DNA from: Streptomyces beijiangensis
GTDB taxonomy: Bacteria; Actinomycetota; Actinomycetes; Streptomycetales; Streptomycetaceae
DNA: 53,283 nucleotides
Direction: 5' to 3'
Assembly: GCF_017315755.1 (NCBI RefSeq)
Contig: NZ_JAFLRJ010000016.1
Coordinates: 1-53,283, forward strand
Shown here: piece by piece, positions 24,502 to 33,475 of the stretch
Layout: each line of letters opens with the position of its first letter
How positions within the stretch are numbered: position 1 is the stretch's first letter
The notes under the pieces: generated by a model
Seen by the model: the letters and a program-made list of their open reading frames with translations, nothing else
Databases searched by the model: none
What the model was told of the DNA's origin: nothing
Program-made: the position numbers and the translations under genes

Positions 24502-25155
24502 ATGAGCACCATTGACATCCTTTCGCCGGCAGGCGACAAGACCGGTACCGTCGAGCTCCCCGCGGAGATCTTCGACGCCAAGGTGAGCATTCCGCTGCTC
24601 CACCAGGTCGTTGTCGCACAGCTGGCCGCTGCCCGTCAGGGCACGCACAAGACCAAGCGTCGCGGCGAGGTCCGTGGTGGTGGGCGCAAGCCTTACCGCC
24701 AGAAGGGCACCGGCCGCGCCCGTCAGGGTTCGACCCGCGCTCCGCAGTTCGTTGGCGGTGGCGTCGTTCACGGCCCGCAGCCGCGTGACTACTCGCAGCG
24801 GACCCCCAAGAAGATGAAGGCCGCCGCTCTGCGCGGTGCCCTCACCGACCGGGCCCGTAACGCTCGTATCCACATCGTCACCGATGTGGTCGAGGGTGCG
24901 GTTTCCACGAAGGCCGCCAAGTCCCTGCTGGGCAAGATCAGCGAGCGCAAGCACGTGCTCCTGGTCGCGCACACGTCGGACGAGGCCGCGTGGCTGTCCG
25001 CCCGCAACCTGCCCCAGGTGCACCTCCTGGCGCCGGGCCAGCTGAACACGTACGACGTGCTCGTCTCCGACGACGTGGTCTTCACCAAGGCCGCCTTCGA
25101 GTCCTTCGTGTCTGGCCCCAAGGCCACCACTGAGACCGAAGGGAGTGACGTCTGA
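24502..25155 (+). CDS. rplD: 50S ribosomal protein L4
   Basis: L4 lines the exit tunnel and in enterobacteria regulates the S10 operon; no E. coli-like S10 leader is recognised here. The 217-residue product has the tunnel loop region [19 protein letters not shown] and [15 protein letters not shown] (about residues 48-83). I chose the ATG at 24502 after GAGGAA; the frame is open upstream inside rplC but that extension is not L4. It overlaps rplW by one base. Confidence 0.98.
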   Translation: MSTIDILSPAGDKTGTVELPAEIFDAKVSIPLLHQVVVAQLAAARQGTHKTKRRGEVRGGGRKPYRQKGTGRARQGSTRAPQFVGGGVVHGPQPRDYSQRTPKKMKAAALRGALTDRARNARIHIVTDVVEGAVSTKAAKSLLGKISERKHVLLVAHTSDEAAWLSARNLPQVHLLAPGQLNTYDVLVSDDVVFTKAAFESFVSGPKATTETEGSDV

Positions 25156-25475
25156 TGGCTGAGACCGTCACCAGCAAGACCTTCACGGACCACCGCGACA
25201 TTCTTGTCAAGCCGGTTGTCTCCGAGAAGAGCTACGCGCTGCTCGACGAGAACAAGTACACGTTCATCGTCGCGCCCGGCTCCAACAAGACCCAGATCAA
25301 GCAGGCCGTGGAAGCGGTCTTCTCGGTCAAGGTCACAGGGGTCAACACGATCAACCGGCAGGGAAAGCGCAAGCGGACCAAGACCGGTTTCGGCAAGCGC
25401 GCTGACACCAAGCGCGCCATCGTGACCCTTGCCGAGGGCGACCGTATCGACATCTTCGGCGGTCCGACCGCCTGA
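25155..25475 (+). CDS. rplW: 50S ribosomal protein L23
   Basis: L23 sits at the tunnel exit and docks trigger factor, SRP and the Sec translocon. The 106-residue product has [19 protein letters not shown] and [18 protein letters not shown] with the tunnel-facing basic loop. The ATG overlaps the rplD stop by one base (TGATG), implying coupled translation. Confidence 0.98.
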   Translation: MAETVTSKTFTDHRDILVKPVVSEKSYALLDENKYTFIVAPGSNKTQIKQAVEAVFSVKVTGVNTINRQGKRKRTKTGFGKRADTKRAIVTLAEGDRIDIFGGPTA

Positions 25476-25515
25476 CGGCGGTCTGGATCGTCCGGAATCG
25501 GACGAGGACTGAGAA

Positions 25516-26352
25516 ATGGGAATCCGCAAGTACAAGCCGACTACGCCGGGCCGTCGTGGCTCCAGCGTCGCCGACTTTGTCGAGATCACGCGGTCCACGC
25601 CGGAGAAGTCGCTGGTTCGCCCTCTGCACAGCAAGGGCGGCCGTAACAACACCGGCCGGATCACGGTTCGTCACCAGGGTGGCGGCCACAAGCGCGCCTT
25701 CCGAGTGATCGACTTCCGTCGTCACGACAAGGACGGCGTGCCGGCGAAGGTCGCTCACATCGAGTACGACCCGAACCGCACCGCCCGCATCGCGCTGCTG
25801 CACTACGCAGACGGCGAGAAGCGCTACATCATTGCCCCGGCCAAGCTGGTCCAGGGCGACCGGATTGAGAACGGCCCTGGCGCCGACATCAAGCCGGGCA
25901 ACAACCTGCCGCTGCGCAACATCCCGGTGGGTACGACCATCCACGCCATCGAGATGCGTCCCGGCGGCGGAGCGAAGATTGCCCGTTCCGCGGGTTCTTC
26001 GGTCCAGCTGCTGGCGAAGGAGGGCGCTTACGCCCACCTTCGTATGCCGTCCGGTGAGGTCCGCCTGGTCGACGTCCGCTGCCGCGCCACGATTGGCGAG
26101 GTCGGCAACGCCGAGCAGTCGAACATCAACTGGGGCAAGGCCGGCCGTATGCGCTGGAAGGGCGTACGCCCGAGCGTTCGCGGTGTGGCGATGAACCCGG
26201 TCGACCACCCGCACGGTGGTGGTGAGGGTAAGACCTCCGGTGGTCGTCACCCGGTCTCCCCGTGGGGTCAGAAGGAGGGTCGTACTCGCTCGCCGAAGAA
26301 GGCATCGAGCAAGTACATCGTCCGCCGCCGCAAGTCGAACAAGAAGCGCTAG
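25516..26352 (+). CDS. rplB: 50S ribosomal protein L2
   Basis: L2 is required for subunit association and peptidyl transferase activity. The 278-residue product has the RNA-binding core and the C-terminal [15 protein letters not shown] motif with His233, equivalent to the functionally important histidine of the family. GAGGA lies 8 bases before the ATG. rpsS follows after 12 bases. Confidence 0.98.
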   Translation: MGIRKYKPTTPGRRGSSVADFVEITRSTPEKSLVRPLHSKGGRNNTGRITVRHQGGGHKRAFRVIDFRRHDKDGVPAKVAHIEYDPNRTARIALLHYADGEKRYIIAPAKLVQGDRIENGPGADIKPGNNLPLRNIPVGTTIHAIEMRPGGGAKIARSAGSSVQLLAKEGAYAHLRMPSGEVRLVDVRCRATIGEVGNAEQSNINWGKAGRMRWKGVRPSVRGVAMNPVDHPHGGGEGKTSGGRHPVSPWGQKEGRTRSPKKASSKYIVRRRKSNKKR

Positions 26353-26364
26353 GAGCGGGTTTAG

Positions 26365-26646
26365 ATGCCGCGCAGTCTCAAGAAGGGGCCTTTCGTCGAC
26401 GGACACCTTGTCAAGAAGGTGGACGTACAGAACGAGGCAGGCTCCAAGAACGTCATCAAGACCTGGTCCCGGCGCTCGATGATCATCCCCAGCATGCTGG
26501 GGCACACCATCGCGGTGCACAATGGCAAGATCCACATCCCGGTGTTCGTCACCGAGTCGATGGTCGGCCACAAGCTCGGCGAGTTTGCGCCGACCCGCAC
26601 CTTCCGCGGCCACGTCAAGGACGACCGCAAGTCAAAGCGCCGTTAA
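26365..26646 (+). CDS. rpsS: 30S ribosomal protein S19
   Basis: S19 pairs with S13 in the 30S head near the A-site tRNA and inter-subunit bridges. The 93-residue product begins [19 protein letters not shown] and has the signature [16 protein letters not shown]. Family length and position between rplB and rplV are conserved. Confidence 0.98.
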   Translation: MPRSLKKGPFVDGHLVKKVDVQNEAGSKNVIKTWSRRSMIIPSMLGHTIAVHNGKIHIPVFVTESMVGHKLGEFAPTRTFRGHVKDDRKSKRR

Positions 26647-26687
26647 GGCGGGGTGCAAAGACTATGAACGACACCGAAGGGACAACC

Positions 26688-27035
26688 ATGGAAGCCAGGG
26701 CCCAGGCGCGGTACATCCGCGTCACGCCCATGAAGGCCCGCCGCGTGGTGGACCTTATCCGTGGCATGGATGCCACGGATGCTCAGGCGGTCCTGCGTTT
26801 CGCCCCGCAGGCCGCGAGCGTGCCGGTAGGCAAGGTGCTTGACAGCGCCATTGCCAACGCCGCGCACAACTACGACCACCCTGACGCGTCTTCGCTGGTC
26901 ATCAGCGAGGCGTACGTGGATGAGGGTCCGACCCTGAAGCGGTTCCGTCCGCGTGCTCAGGGCCGTGCCTACCGGATCCGTAAGCGGACCAGCCACATCA
27001 CCGTGGTCGTCAGCAGCAAGGAAGGAACCCGGTAA
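26688..27035 (+). CDS. rplV: 50S ribosomal protein L22
   Basis: L22 spans the exit tunnel; its beta-hairpin, here [19 protein letters not shown], narrows the tunnel near the macrolide site. I chose the ATG at 26688 (115 residues) because GAAGGGA lies 5-6 bases upstream; the ATG at 26664 would add 8 residues (MNDTEGTT) with a weaker site. The stop overlaps the rpsC start by one base (TAATG). Confidence 0.95.
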   Translation: MEARAQARYIRVTPMKARRVVDLIRGMDATDAQAVLRFAPQAASVPVGKVLDSAIANAAHNYDHPDASSLVISEAYVDEGPTLKRFRPRAQGRAYRIRKRTSHITVVVSSKEGTR

Positions 27036-27889
27036 TGGGCCAGAAGGTAAACCCGCACGGGTTCCGGCTCGGCATCACCACCGACTTCAAGTCGCGGTGG
27101 TACGCCGACAAGCTGTACAAGGACTACGTCAAGGAAGACGTCGCCATCCGCAGGATGATGACGTCCGGCATGGAGCGCGCCGGCATCTCGAAGGTTGAGA
27201 TCGAGCGCACCCGTGACCGTGTGCGTGTGGACATCCACACCGCGCGTCCCGGCATCGTCATCGGCCGCCGTGGCGCCGAGGCCGACCGCATCCGCGGCGA
27301 CCTCGAGAAGCTCACGGGCAAGCAGGTGCAGCTGAACATCCTCGAGGTCAAGAACCCCGAGATGGACGCTCAGCTGGTTGCTCAGGCCGTTGCCGAGCAG
27401 CTCTCCTCCCGCGTCTCCTTCCGTCGCGCCATGCGTAAGAGCATGCAGGGCACGATGAAGGCCGGCGCCAAGGGCATCAAGATCCAGTGCGGCGGTCGCC
27501 TCGGCGGCGCCGAGATGTCCCGGTCCGAGTTCTACCGCGAAGGCCGTGTGCCGCTGCACACCCTGCGCGCGAACGTGGACTACGGCTTCTTCGAGGCCAA
27601 GACGACCTTCGGTCGTATTGGCGTCAAGGTCTGGATCTACAAGGGCGACGTCAAGAACATCGCCGAGGTCCGCGCCGAGAACGCTGCGGCCCGTGCGGGT
27701 AACCGCCCGGCCCGTGGTGGTGCCGGTGGCGGCGCTGATCGTCCGGCCGGTGGCCGTGGCGGTCGCGGTGGCGAGCGTGGCGGCCGTGGCGGCCGCAAGC
27801 CGCAGCAGTCCGCGCCGGCAGCAGAGGCCCCCAAGGCCGATGCTCCCGCCGCCGCTGCTCCGGCTGAGAGCACCGGAACGGAGGCCTGA
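27035..27889 (+). CDS. rpsC: 30S ribosomal protein S3
   Basis: S3 lies at the mRNA entry channel and has helicase-assisting residues with S4 and S5. The 284-residue product has the KH domain [19 protein letters not shown] (about residues 71-89) and the C-terminal S3 domain. After about residue 218 it carries an actinomycete-type extension rich in Gly and Arg (RGG repeats near residues 226-258) followed by an Ala/Pro tail; E. coli S3 is about 50 residues shorter. It overlaps rplV by one base and is 5 bases from rplP. Confidence 0.98.
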   Translation: MGQKVNPHGFRLGITTDFKSRWYADKLYKDYVKEDVAIRRMMTSGMERAGISKVEIERTRDRVRVDIHTARPGIVIGRRGAEADRIRGDLEKLTGKQVQLNILEVKNPEMDAQLVAQAVAEQLSSRVSFRRAMRKSMQGTMKAGAKGIKIQCGGRLGGAEMSRSEFYREGRVPLHTLRANVDYGFFEAKTTFGRIGVKVWIYKGDVKNIAEVRAENAAARAGNRPARGGAGGGADRPAGGRGGRGGERGGRGGRKPQQSAPAAEAPKADAPAAAAPAESTGTEA

Positions 27890-27894
27890 CCGAC

Positions 27895-28314
27895 ATGCTG
27901 ATCCCTCGTAGGGTCAAGCACCGCAAGCAGCACCACCCCAAGCGCAGTGGTATGGCCAAGGGTGGTACTGAGGTCGCATTCGGCGAGTACGGCATCCAGG
28001 CTCTGACGCCCGCGTATGTCACGAACCGCCAGATCGAGGCCGCTCGTATCGCGATGACCCGCCACATCAAGCGTGGCGGCAAGGTCTGGATCAACATTTA
28101 CCCGGACCGTCCGCTCACCAAGAAGCCTGCCGAGACCCGCATGGGTTCCGGTAAGGGTTCTCCCGAGTGGTGGATCGCGAACGTCAAGCCCGGTCGGGTC
28201 ATGTTCGAGCTGTCCTACCCGAATGAGAAGGTCGCTAAGGAGGCGCTCACCCGCGCCGCCCACAAGCTTCCGATGAAGTGCCGCATTGTGCGGCGCGAGG
28301 CAGGTGAGTCGTGA
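27895..28314 (+). CDS. rplP: 50S ribosomal protein L16
   Basis: L16 organises helices around the A-site tRNA and peptidyl transferase centre and binds evernimicin-type drugs. The 139-residue product begins [17 protein letters not shown] and has the signature [23 protein letters not shown] precedes the ATG, which follows the rpsC stop by 5 bases. The stop TGA overlaps the rpmC ATG by one base. Confidence 0.98.
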   Translation: MLIPRRVKHRKQHHPKRSGMAKGGTEVAFGEYGIQALTPAYVTNRQIEAARIAMTRHIKRGGKVWINIYPDRPLTKKPAETRMGSGKGSPEWWIANVKPGRVMFELSYPNEKVAKEALTRAAHKLPMKCRIVRREAGES

Positions 28315-28538
28315 TGGCGGCCGTCACTAAGGTGACCGAGCTGCGCGAGCTGAACGACGAGGACCTCGTCGCCAAGCTTCGTGAGGCCAAGGAAGAGCTG
28401 TTCAACCTCCGCTTTCAGGCGGCGACCGGACAGCTCGAGAACCACGGTCGGCTCAAGTCCGTCCGTAAGGACATCGCCCGGGTCTACACCCTGATGCGTG
28501 AGCGCGAGCTCGGTATCGAGACGGTGGAGAGCGTCTGA
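28314..28538 (+). CDS. rpmC: 50S ribosomal protein L29
   Basis: L29 sits beside L23 at the tunnel exit. The 74-residue product has the helical hairpin with [19 protein letters not shown], a family signature. ATG at 28314 overlaps the rplP stop; a GTG at 28311 could add one residue. Its own stop overlaps the rpsQ ATG (TGATG). Confidence 0.97.
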   Translation: MAAVTKVTELRELNDEDLVAKLREAKEELFNLRFQAATGQLENHGRLKSVRKDIARVYTLMRERELGIETVESV

Positions 28539-28825
28539 TGAGCGAGAAGACTGTGACTGAGACGACTGAGAGCAACCGCGGCTTCCGCAAGACCCGTGAG
28601 GGTCTCGTCGTCAGCGACAAGATGGACAAGACCGTTGTCGTCGCTGTCGAGGACCGCGTGAAGCACGCGCTGTACGGCAAGGTCATCCGCCGTACGAACA
28701 AGCTCAAGGCTCATGACGAGGCCAACGCTGCGGGCGTCGGCGACCGCGTTCTCCTGATGGAGACCCGGCCGCTGTCCGCCACGAAGCGGTGGCGCGTCAT
28801 CGAGATCCTCGAGAAGGCCAAGTAA
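28538..28825 (+). CDS. rpsQ: 30S ribosomal protein S17
   Basis: S17 is a primary 16S rRNA-binding OB-fold protein. The 95-residue product has [19 protein letters not shown] and [20 protein letters not shown]. The N-terminal residues 1-15 are a short extension compared with E. coli S17. It ends the S10 cluster: a 133-base gap with three hairpins separates it from rplN. Confidence 0.98.
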   Translation: MSEKTVTETTESNRGFRKTREGLVVSDKMDKTVVVAVEDRVKHALYGKVIRRTNKLKAHDEANAAGVGDRVLLMETRPLSATKRWRVIEILEKAK

Positions 28826-28958
28826 GCAGGTAATTCCCGTCAGGGAATTGCTGTGAACACAGCCTGAGGGGTTTCCCTCAGGCAGGTTCCGCCAGGCTCG
28901 GCAGGGGCTTCTTCACCGAAGCCCCTGCCGGGAACCGGCAGACGATCAGGAGATAGAC
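28826..28958 (+). promoter_or_regulatory. Structured spacer between rpsQ and rplN (three hairpins)
   Basis: Three perfect stems occur in 100 bases: AATTCCC/GGGAATT (28832-28849), GCCTGAGGG/CCCTCAGGC with a GTTT loop (28862-28883), and a 13-bp stem CGGCAGGGGCTTC/GAAGCCCCTGCCG with a TTCACC loop (28899-28930). It marks the S10-spc boundary. Possible roles are partial termination, mRNA processing or r-protein binding; none is shown by sequence alone. Confidence 0.7.
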
Positions 28959-29327
28959 GTGATCCAGCAGGAGTCGCGACTGCGTGTCGCCGACAACACT
29001 GGTGCCAAGGAAATCCTTTGCATCCGTGTTCTCGGTGGCTCGGGTCGCCGCTACGCGGGCATCGGTGACGTCATCGTTGCCACCGTCAAGGACGCGATCC
29101 CCGGCGGTAACGTGAAGAAGGGTGACGTCATCAAGGCGGTCATCGTTCGCACCGTCAAGGAGCGTCGTCGTCAGGACGGCTCGTACATCCGCTTCGACGA
29201 GAACGCCGCCGTCATTCTGAAGAACGACGGCGACCCTCGCGGCACCCGTATCTTCGGCCCGGTCGGCCGTGAGCTGCGCGAGAAGAAGTTCATGAAGATC
29301 ATCTCGCTCGCGCCGGAGGTGCTGTAA
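28959..29327 (+). CDS. rplN: 50S ribosomal protein L14
   Basis: L14 binds 23S rRNA, forms inter-subunit bridges with 16S rRNA and is the docking site for the silencing factor RsfS. The 122-residue product has [19 protein letters not shown] and the [20 protein letters not shown]-terminus. The start is GTG at 28959 with AGGAG 6 bases upstream. First gene of the spc cluster, 2 bases before rplX. Confidence 0.98.
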   Translation: MIQQESRLRVADNTGAKEILCIRVLGGSGRRYAGIGDVIVATVKDAIPGGNVKKGDVIKAVIVRTVKERRRQDGSYIRFDENAAVILKNDGDPRGTRIFGPVGRELREKKFMKIISLAPEVL

Positions 29328-29329
29328 GC

Positions 29330-29653
29330 ATGAAGATCAAGAAGGGCGACCTGGTTCAGGTCATCACCGGTAAGGACCGCGGCAAGCAGGGCAAGGTCAT
29401 CATGGCCATCCCTACTGAGAACCGTGTCCTCGTCGAGGGTGTCAACCGGGTCAAGAAGCACACCAAGGCCGGTCAGACCGCTCGCGGTTCGCAGACCGGT
29501 GGCATTGTGACGACCGAGGCTCCGGTCCACGTCAGCAACGTGCAGCTGGTTGTTGAGAAGGACGGCAAGAAGGTCGTTACTCGCGTCGGCTTCCGTTTTG
29601 ACGACGAGGGCAACAAGATCCGCGTTGCCAAGCGCACCGGTGAGGACATCTGA
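29330..29653 (+). CDS. rplX: 50S ribosomal protein L24
   Basis: L24 is an assembly initiator of the large subunit. The 107-residue product has a KOW motif at the N-terminus ([19 protein letters not shown]) and the loop [14 protein letters not shown]. The stop overlaps the rplE ATG by one base (TGATG). Confidence 0.98.
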   Translation: MKIKKGDLVQVITGKDRGKQGKVIMAIPTENRVLVEGVNRVKKHTKAGQTARGSQTGGIVTTEAPVHVSNVQLVVEKDGKKVVTRVGFRFDDEGNKIRVAKRTGEDI

Positions 29654-30210
29654 TGACTACCACCACCGCGCCGCGTCTGAAGCTGCGCTACCGCGAGGAG
29701 ATCGCCGGCAAGCTGCGTGAGGAGTTCTCCTACGAGAACGTCATGCAGATCCCCGGTCTCGTCAAGATCGTGGTCAACATGGGTGTGGGCGACGCCGCCC
29801 GCGACTCCAAGTTGATCGACGGCGCCATCCGCGACCTGACCACGATCACCGGCCAGAAGCCGGCCGTGACCAAGGCCCGCAAGTCCATCGCGCAGTTCAA
29901 GCTGCGCGAGGGCCAGGCGATCGGTTGCCACGTCACCCTCCGCGGTGACCGCATGTGGGAGTTCCTGGACCGTACGCTGTCGCTCGCGCTGCCGCGTATC
30001 CGTGACTTCCGTGGTCTGTCGCCGAAGCAGTTCGACGGCCGTGGCAACTACACCTTCGGTCTCACCGAGCAGGTCATGTTCCACGAGATCGACCAGGACA
30101 AGATCGACCGCACGCGGGGCATGGACATCACCGTGGTCACCACGGCGACCAACGACGACGAGGGTCGTGCGCTGCTTCGTCACCTCGGCTTCCCGTTCAA
30201 GGAGAACTGA
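29653..30210 (+). CDS. rplE: 50S ribosomal protein L5
   Basis: L5 binds 5S rRNA and contacts the P-site tRNA elbow. The 185-residue product has the signature [18 protein letters not shown] and [18 protein letters not shown]. It is coupled to rplX by a one-base overlap and followed 2 bases later by the zinc-type rpsN. Confidence 0.98.
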   Translation: MTTTTAPRLKLRYREEIAGKLREEFSYENVMQIPGLVKIVVNMGVGDAARDSKLIDGAIRDLTTITGQKPAVTKARKSIAQFKLREGQAIGCHVTLRGDRMWEFLDRTLSLALPRIRDFRGLSPKQFDGRGNYTFGLTEQVMFHEIDQDKIDRTRGMDITVVTTATNDDEGRALLRHLGFPFKEN

Positions 30211-30212
30211 CC

Positions 30213-30398
30213 GTGGCGAAGAAGTCCCTGATTGCCAAGGCCGCCCGCAAGCCCAAGTTCGGTGTGCGCGCGTACACCCGCTGCCAGCGTTGTGGCCGTC
30301 CGCACTCCGTCTACCGCAAGTTCGGCCTCTGCCGCGTGTGCCTTCGTGAGATGGCTCACCGTGGAGAGCTCCCGGGCGTGACCAAGAGCTCCTGGTAG
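30213..30398 (+). CDS. rpsN: 30S ribosomal protein S14, zinc-binding type
   Basis: S14 is a late assembly protein of the 30S head. The 61-residue product is the short zinc form, with Cys24-X2-Cys27 and Cys40-X2-Cys43 ([19 protein letters not shown]). Streptomycetes usually carry a longer zinc-free paralogue elsewhere that is induced under zinc limitation; this cluster copy is the zinc-dependent one. The start is GTG at 30213 in ACCGTGGCGAAG. Confidence 0.97.
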   Translation: MAKKSLIAKAARKPKFGVRAYTRCQRCGRPHSVYRKFGLCRVCLREMAHRGELPGVTKSSW

Positions 30399-30611
30399 TC
30401 CCGTAAATACGGGCATTATCCAGGGCTCTCGGTAAGTATCTGGTCGGCAGGAGCCCTCCCTTTCATGCCGTAGGCTAGAAGGGTTGGGCGCCTGCCGCTC
30501 ATGACCGACTTACTACGCCGTAGGTCCCCGCACCGCACCCGTCCTGCCTCTGAGTAGGGAGAGGGATGGCGCATACAGGAAACCCCGGCGAGAGAGGCCG
30601 AAGGCCAATTC
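30399..30611 (+). promoter_or_regulatory. Leader region between rpsN and rpsH
   Basis: 213 bases without a gene. They hold a small stem CCCGT/ACGGG at about 30400-30413 and a 7-bp stem AGGGCTC (30422-30428) with GAGCCCT (30451-30457) around a 22-base loop, then CCCTTTC. TAGGCT at about 30471 could be a -10 hexamer, without a convincing -35. A partial terminator plus internal promoter is possible. Confidence 0.4.
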
Positions 30612-31010
30612 ATGACCATGACTGACCCCATCGCAGACATGCTTACTCGTCTGCGTAACGCTAACTCGGCGTATCACGACGATGTCGCGATGCCGCACAG
30701 CAAGATCAAGTCGCACATCGCGGAGATCCTCCAGCAGGAGGGCTTCATCACCGGCTGGAAGGTCGAGGATGCCGAGGTCGGCAAGAAGCTCGTCCTCGAG
30801 CTGAAGTTCGGCCCGAACCGCGAGCGTTCGATCGCCGGCATCAAGCGCATCTCGAAGCCGGGTCTGCGTGTTTACGCGAAGTCCACCAGCCTGCCGAAGG
30901 TTCTCGGCGGCCTGGGCGTGGCGATCATCTCCACGTCCCACGGTCTCCTGACCGGCCAGCAGGCCAGCAAGAAGGGCGTAGGTGGGGAAGTCCTCGCCTA
31001 CGTCTGGTAG
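30612..31010 (+). CDS. rpsH: 30S ribosomal protein S8
   Basis: S8 is a primary binding protein of the 16S central domain and represses the spc operon in E. coli. The 132-residue product has [19 protein letters not shown] and [20 protein letters not shown] chose ATG 30612 because GAAGG lies 7 bases upstream; ATG 30618 would remove two residues. A 21-base gap with AAGGAAGG precedes rplF. Confidence 0.98.
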   Translation: MTMTDPIADMLTRLRNANSAYHDDVAMPHSKIKSHIAEILQQEGFITGWKVEDAEVGKKLVLELKFGPNRERSIAGIKRISKPGLRVYAKSTSLPKVLGGLGVAIISTSHGLLTGQQASKKGVGGEVLAYVW

Positions 31011-31031
31011 TCGGGAAAGGAAGGAAAGCTC

Positions 31032-31571
31032 ATGTCGCGTATCGGCAAGCTCCCCATCCCGGTTCCCGCTGGTGTGGACGTCACCATCGATGGCCGCACG
31101 GTCGCAGTGAAGGGCCCCAAGGGTTCCCTCACGCACACCGTTGCCGCGCCCATCGAGATTGTTAAGGGCGAGGCCGGCGTTCTCAACGTCACCCGTCCCA
31201 ACGACGAGCGTCAGAACAAGGCCCTGCACGGCCTGTCCCGCACGCTGGTGGCGAACATGATCACCGGCGTGACCACGGGTTACGTGAAGGCGCTCGAGAT
31301 CAGCGGTGTCGGTTACCGCGTCCAGGCGAAGGGCTCCAACCTGGAGTTCGCGCTCGGATACAGCCACTCGATCACCATCGAGGCCCCCGAAGGCATCACC
31401 TTCAAGGTCGAGACGCCCACGAAGTTCACTGTCGAGGGCATCGACAAGCAGAAGGTCGGCGAGGTCTCGGCGAAGATTCGCAAGCTGCGGAAGCCCGACC
31501 CGTACAAGGCCAAGGGCATCAAGTATGCCGGCGAGGTTATCCGCCGCAAGGTCGGAAAGGCGGGTAAGTAA
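31032..31571 (+). CDS. rplF: 50S ribosomal protein L6
   Basis: L6 lies near the sarcin-ricin loop and factor-binding centre. The 179-residue product has two duplicated alpha/beta domains and the C-terminal signature [20 protein letters not shown]. Strong ribosome-binding site AAGGAAGGAAAG upstream. rplR follows after 3 bases. Confidence 0.98.
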   Translation: MSRIGKLPIPVPAGVDVTIDGRTVAVKGPKGSLTHTVAAPIEIVKGEAGVLNVTRPNDERQNKALHGLSRTLVANMITGVTTGYVKALEISGVGYRVQAKGSNLEFALGYSHSITIEAPEGITFKVETPTKFTVEGIDKQKVGEVSAKIRKLRKPDPYKAKGIKYAGEVIRRKVGKAGK

Positions 31572-31574
31572 GCC

Positions 31575-31958
31575 ATGGCATACGGTGTAAAGATTGCCAA
31601 GGGTGACGCGTACAAGCGCGCTGCCATCAAGCGTCGCCACATCCGCGTCCGCAAGCACGTCTCCGGTACGCCGGAGCGTCCTCGTCTGGTCGTGACGCGC
31701 TCCAACCGCAACATCGTTGCTCAGGTCATCGACGACATCGCGGGCCACACGCTCGCGTCGGCGTCGACCCTGGACACTTCGATTCGCGGTGCAGAGGCCG
31801 ACAAGAGCGCCCAGGCACAGAAGGTCGGCGCACTTGTCGCCGAGCGTGCCAAGGCTGCTGGCGTCGAGGCCGTCGTGTTCGACCGTGGTGGCAACAGGTA
31901 CGCCGGGCGCATTGCCGCTCTGGCTGACGCCGCCCGCGAAGCCGGGCTGAAGTTCTAA
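31575..31958 (+). CDS. rplR: 50S ribosomal protein L18
   Basis: L18 binds 5S rRNA with L5 and L25/CTC and brings it to the central protuberance. The 127-residue product has a basic N-terminus and the signature [20 protein letters not shown] near the C-terminus. Confidence 0.98.
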   Translation: MAYGVKIAKGDAYKRAAIKRRHIRVRKHVSGTPERPRLVVTRSNRNIVAQVIDDIAGHTLASASTLDTSIRGAEADKSAQAQKVGALVAERAKAAGVEAVVFDRGGNRYAGRIAALADAAREAGLKF

Positions 31959-32004
31959 GCCCCGTTCCCGGGACTAACGGACGTAACAGAGAGAGGTAAA
32001 TCCA

Positions 32005-32604
32005 ATGGCTGGACCCCAGCGCCGCGGAAGCGGTGCCGGTGGCGGCGAGCGGCGGGACCGGAAGGGTCGCGACGGCGCTGCCGCCGAGAAGACCGCTTAC
32101 GTTGAGCGTGTCGTAGCGATCAACCGCGTTGCCAAGGTTGTCAAGGGTGGCCGTCGCTTCAGCTTCACCGCGCTCGTCGTGGTCGGAGACGGAGACGGCA
32201 CCGTAGGTGTCGGTTACGGCAAGGCCAAGGAAGTTCCCGCGGCCATCGCCAAGGGTGTCGAGGAAGCGAAGAAGAACTTCTTCAAGGTTCCGCGCATCCA
32301 GGGCACGATTCCTCACCCGATCACGGGCGAGAAGGCTGCGGGCGTCGTTCTGCTCAAGCCGGCGTCCCCCGGTACCGGCGTTATCGCCGGTGGCCCGGTG
32401 CGTGCCGTGCTCGAGTGCGCCGGCGTTCACGACATCCTGTCGAAGTCGCTCGGCTCGTCGAACGCGATCAACATCGTGCACGCGACGGTGACGGCCCTCA
32501 AGGGCCTGCAGCGTCCCGAGGAGATCGCGGCTCGCCGTGGTCTGCCCCTCGAGGACGTGGCCCCCGCGGCCCTGCTCCGTGCACGTGCTGGGGCGGGTGC
32601 GTAA
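32005..32604 (+). CDS. rpsE: 30S ribosomal protein S5
   Basis: S5 helps form the mRNA entry channel and influences accuracy and spectinomycin binding. The 199-residue product has a Gly/Arg-rich extended N-terminus (residues 1-28), the dsRNA-binding-like region [19 protein letters not shown] and the [18 protein letters not shown] loop. The stop overlaps the rpmD ATG by one base (TAATG). Confidence 0.98.
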   Translation: MAGPQRRGSGAGGGERRDRKGRDGAAAEKTAYVERVVAINRVAKVVKGGRRFSFTALVVVGDGDGTVGVGYGKAKEVPAAIAKGVEEAKKNFFKVPRIQGTIPHPITGEKAAGVVLLKPASPGTGVIAGGPVRAVLECAGVHDILSKSLGSSNAINIVHATVTALKGLQRPEEIAARRGLPLEDVAPAALLRARAGAGA

Positions 32605-32786
32605 TGGCCCGCCTCAAGATCACGCAGACGAAGTCGTACATCGGTAGCAAGCAGAACCACCGCGACACCCTGCGTTCGCTCGGGCTCAAGCGCCTGCACG
32701 ACGTAGTTGTCAAGGAGGACCGCCCCGAGTTCCGCGGAATGGCTAACACCGTCCGCCACCTCGTGACGGTTGAGGAGGTCGACTGA
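32604..32786 (+). CDS. rpmD: 50S ribosomal protein L30
   Basis: L30 is a small protein at the base of the central protuberance. The 60-residue product has [20 protein letters not shown] and the conserved [10 protein letters not shown]. It is coupled to rpsE by a one-base overlap and precedes rplO by 1 base. Confidence 0.97.
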   Translation: MARLKITQTKSYIGSKQNHRDTLRSLGLKRLHDVVVKEDRPEFRGMANTVRHLVTVEEVD

Positions 32787-32787
32787 C

Positions 32788-33243
32788 ATGGCGGAGAACA
32801 ACCCGCTGAAGGTCCACAACCTCCGGCCCGCCCCGGGTGCCAAGACCGCCAAGACCCGTGTCGGTCGTGGTGAAGGCTCCAAGGGTAAGACCGCAGGTCG
32901 TGGTACCAAGGGCCAGAAGGCCCGTTACCAGATCCCGGAGCGCTTCGAGGGCGGGCAGATGCCCCTCCACATGCGTCTCCCGAAGCTCAAGGGCTTCAAG
33001 AACCCGTTCCGCACCGAGTTCCAGGTCGTGAACCTGGACAAGCTCGCCGAGCTCTACCCGCAGGGTGGAGAGGTCACGGTGGCCGATCTGGTCGCCAAGG
33101 GTGCGGTACGCAAGAACAGCCTCGTCAAGGTCCTGGGCCAGGGCGAGATCTCCGTGAAGGTGACGGTTTCGGTTGACGCCGTCTCCGGCTCCGCCAAGGA
33201 GAAGATTGCCGCCGCTGGTGGCACGGTCAACGAGCTCGTCTAA
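32788..33243 (+). CDS. rplO: 50S ribosomal protein L15
   Basis: L15 is a late large-subunit assembly protein. The 151-residue product begins [19 protein letters not shown] and has the Gly/Arg/Lys-rich extension [20 protein letters not shown], then the C-terminal globular domain. I chose the ATG at 32788, after GAGGAGG. A terminator follows. Confidence 0.98.
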   Translation: MAENNPLKVHNLRPAPGAKTAKTRVGRGEGSKGKTAGRGTKGQKARYQIPERFEGGQMPLHMRLPKLKGFKNPFRTEFQVVNLDKLAELYPQGGEVTVADLVAKGAVRKNSLVKVLGQGEISVKVTVSVDAVSGSAKEKIAAAGGTVNELV

Positions 33244-33265
33244 GACGACTTGATGGCTTGAACAT

Positions 33266-33303
33266 CGAACGGGGATGCCTCCCAAAAGGGGCATCCCCGT
33301 TCG
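33266..33303 (+). terminator. Terminator after rplO
   Basis: A 14-bp stem (CGAACGGGGATGCC 33266-33279 with GGCATCCCCGTTCG 33290-33303) around a 10-base loop. It separates the spc r-protein genes from secY. Confidence 0.8.
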
Positions 33304-33357
33304 GTCGTTCCTAGGGGGGCGGGGCGGCCGGTATGGTGGCGTGCACTGTCTAAATCT

Positions 33358-33395
33358 GCGTGTGGTGGGTCCGTATGGCACACCACGCGTTTTTT
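33358..33395 (+). terminator. Attenuator-like hairpin in the secY leader
   Basis: GCGTGTGGTG (33358-33367) pairs with CACCACGCGT (33381-33390) in a continuous 10-bp stem with two G-U pairs, and T runs from 33390 to 33395. It is a canonical-looking intrinsic terminator 80 bases before the secY start, downstream of a separate rplO terminator, so it may attenuate secY-adk-map transcription. Confidence 0.6.
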
Positions 33396-33475
33396 GGCTG
33401 ATACGTAACCCGTCATCCATCGAATCTCAATACCGTCACCTCTGACGCAGAAGCGCGGGGGTCGCAGGAGGCACC

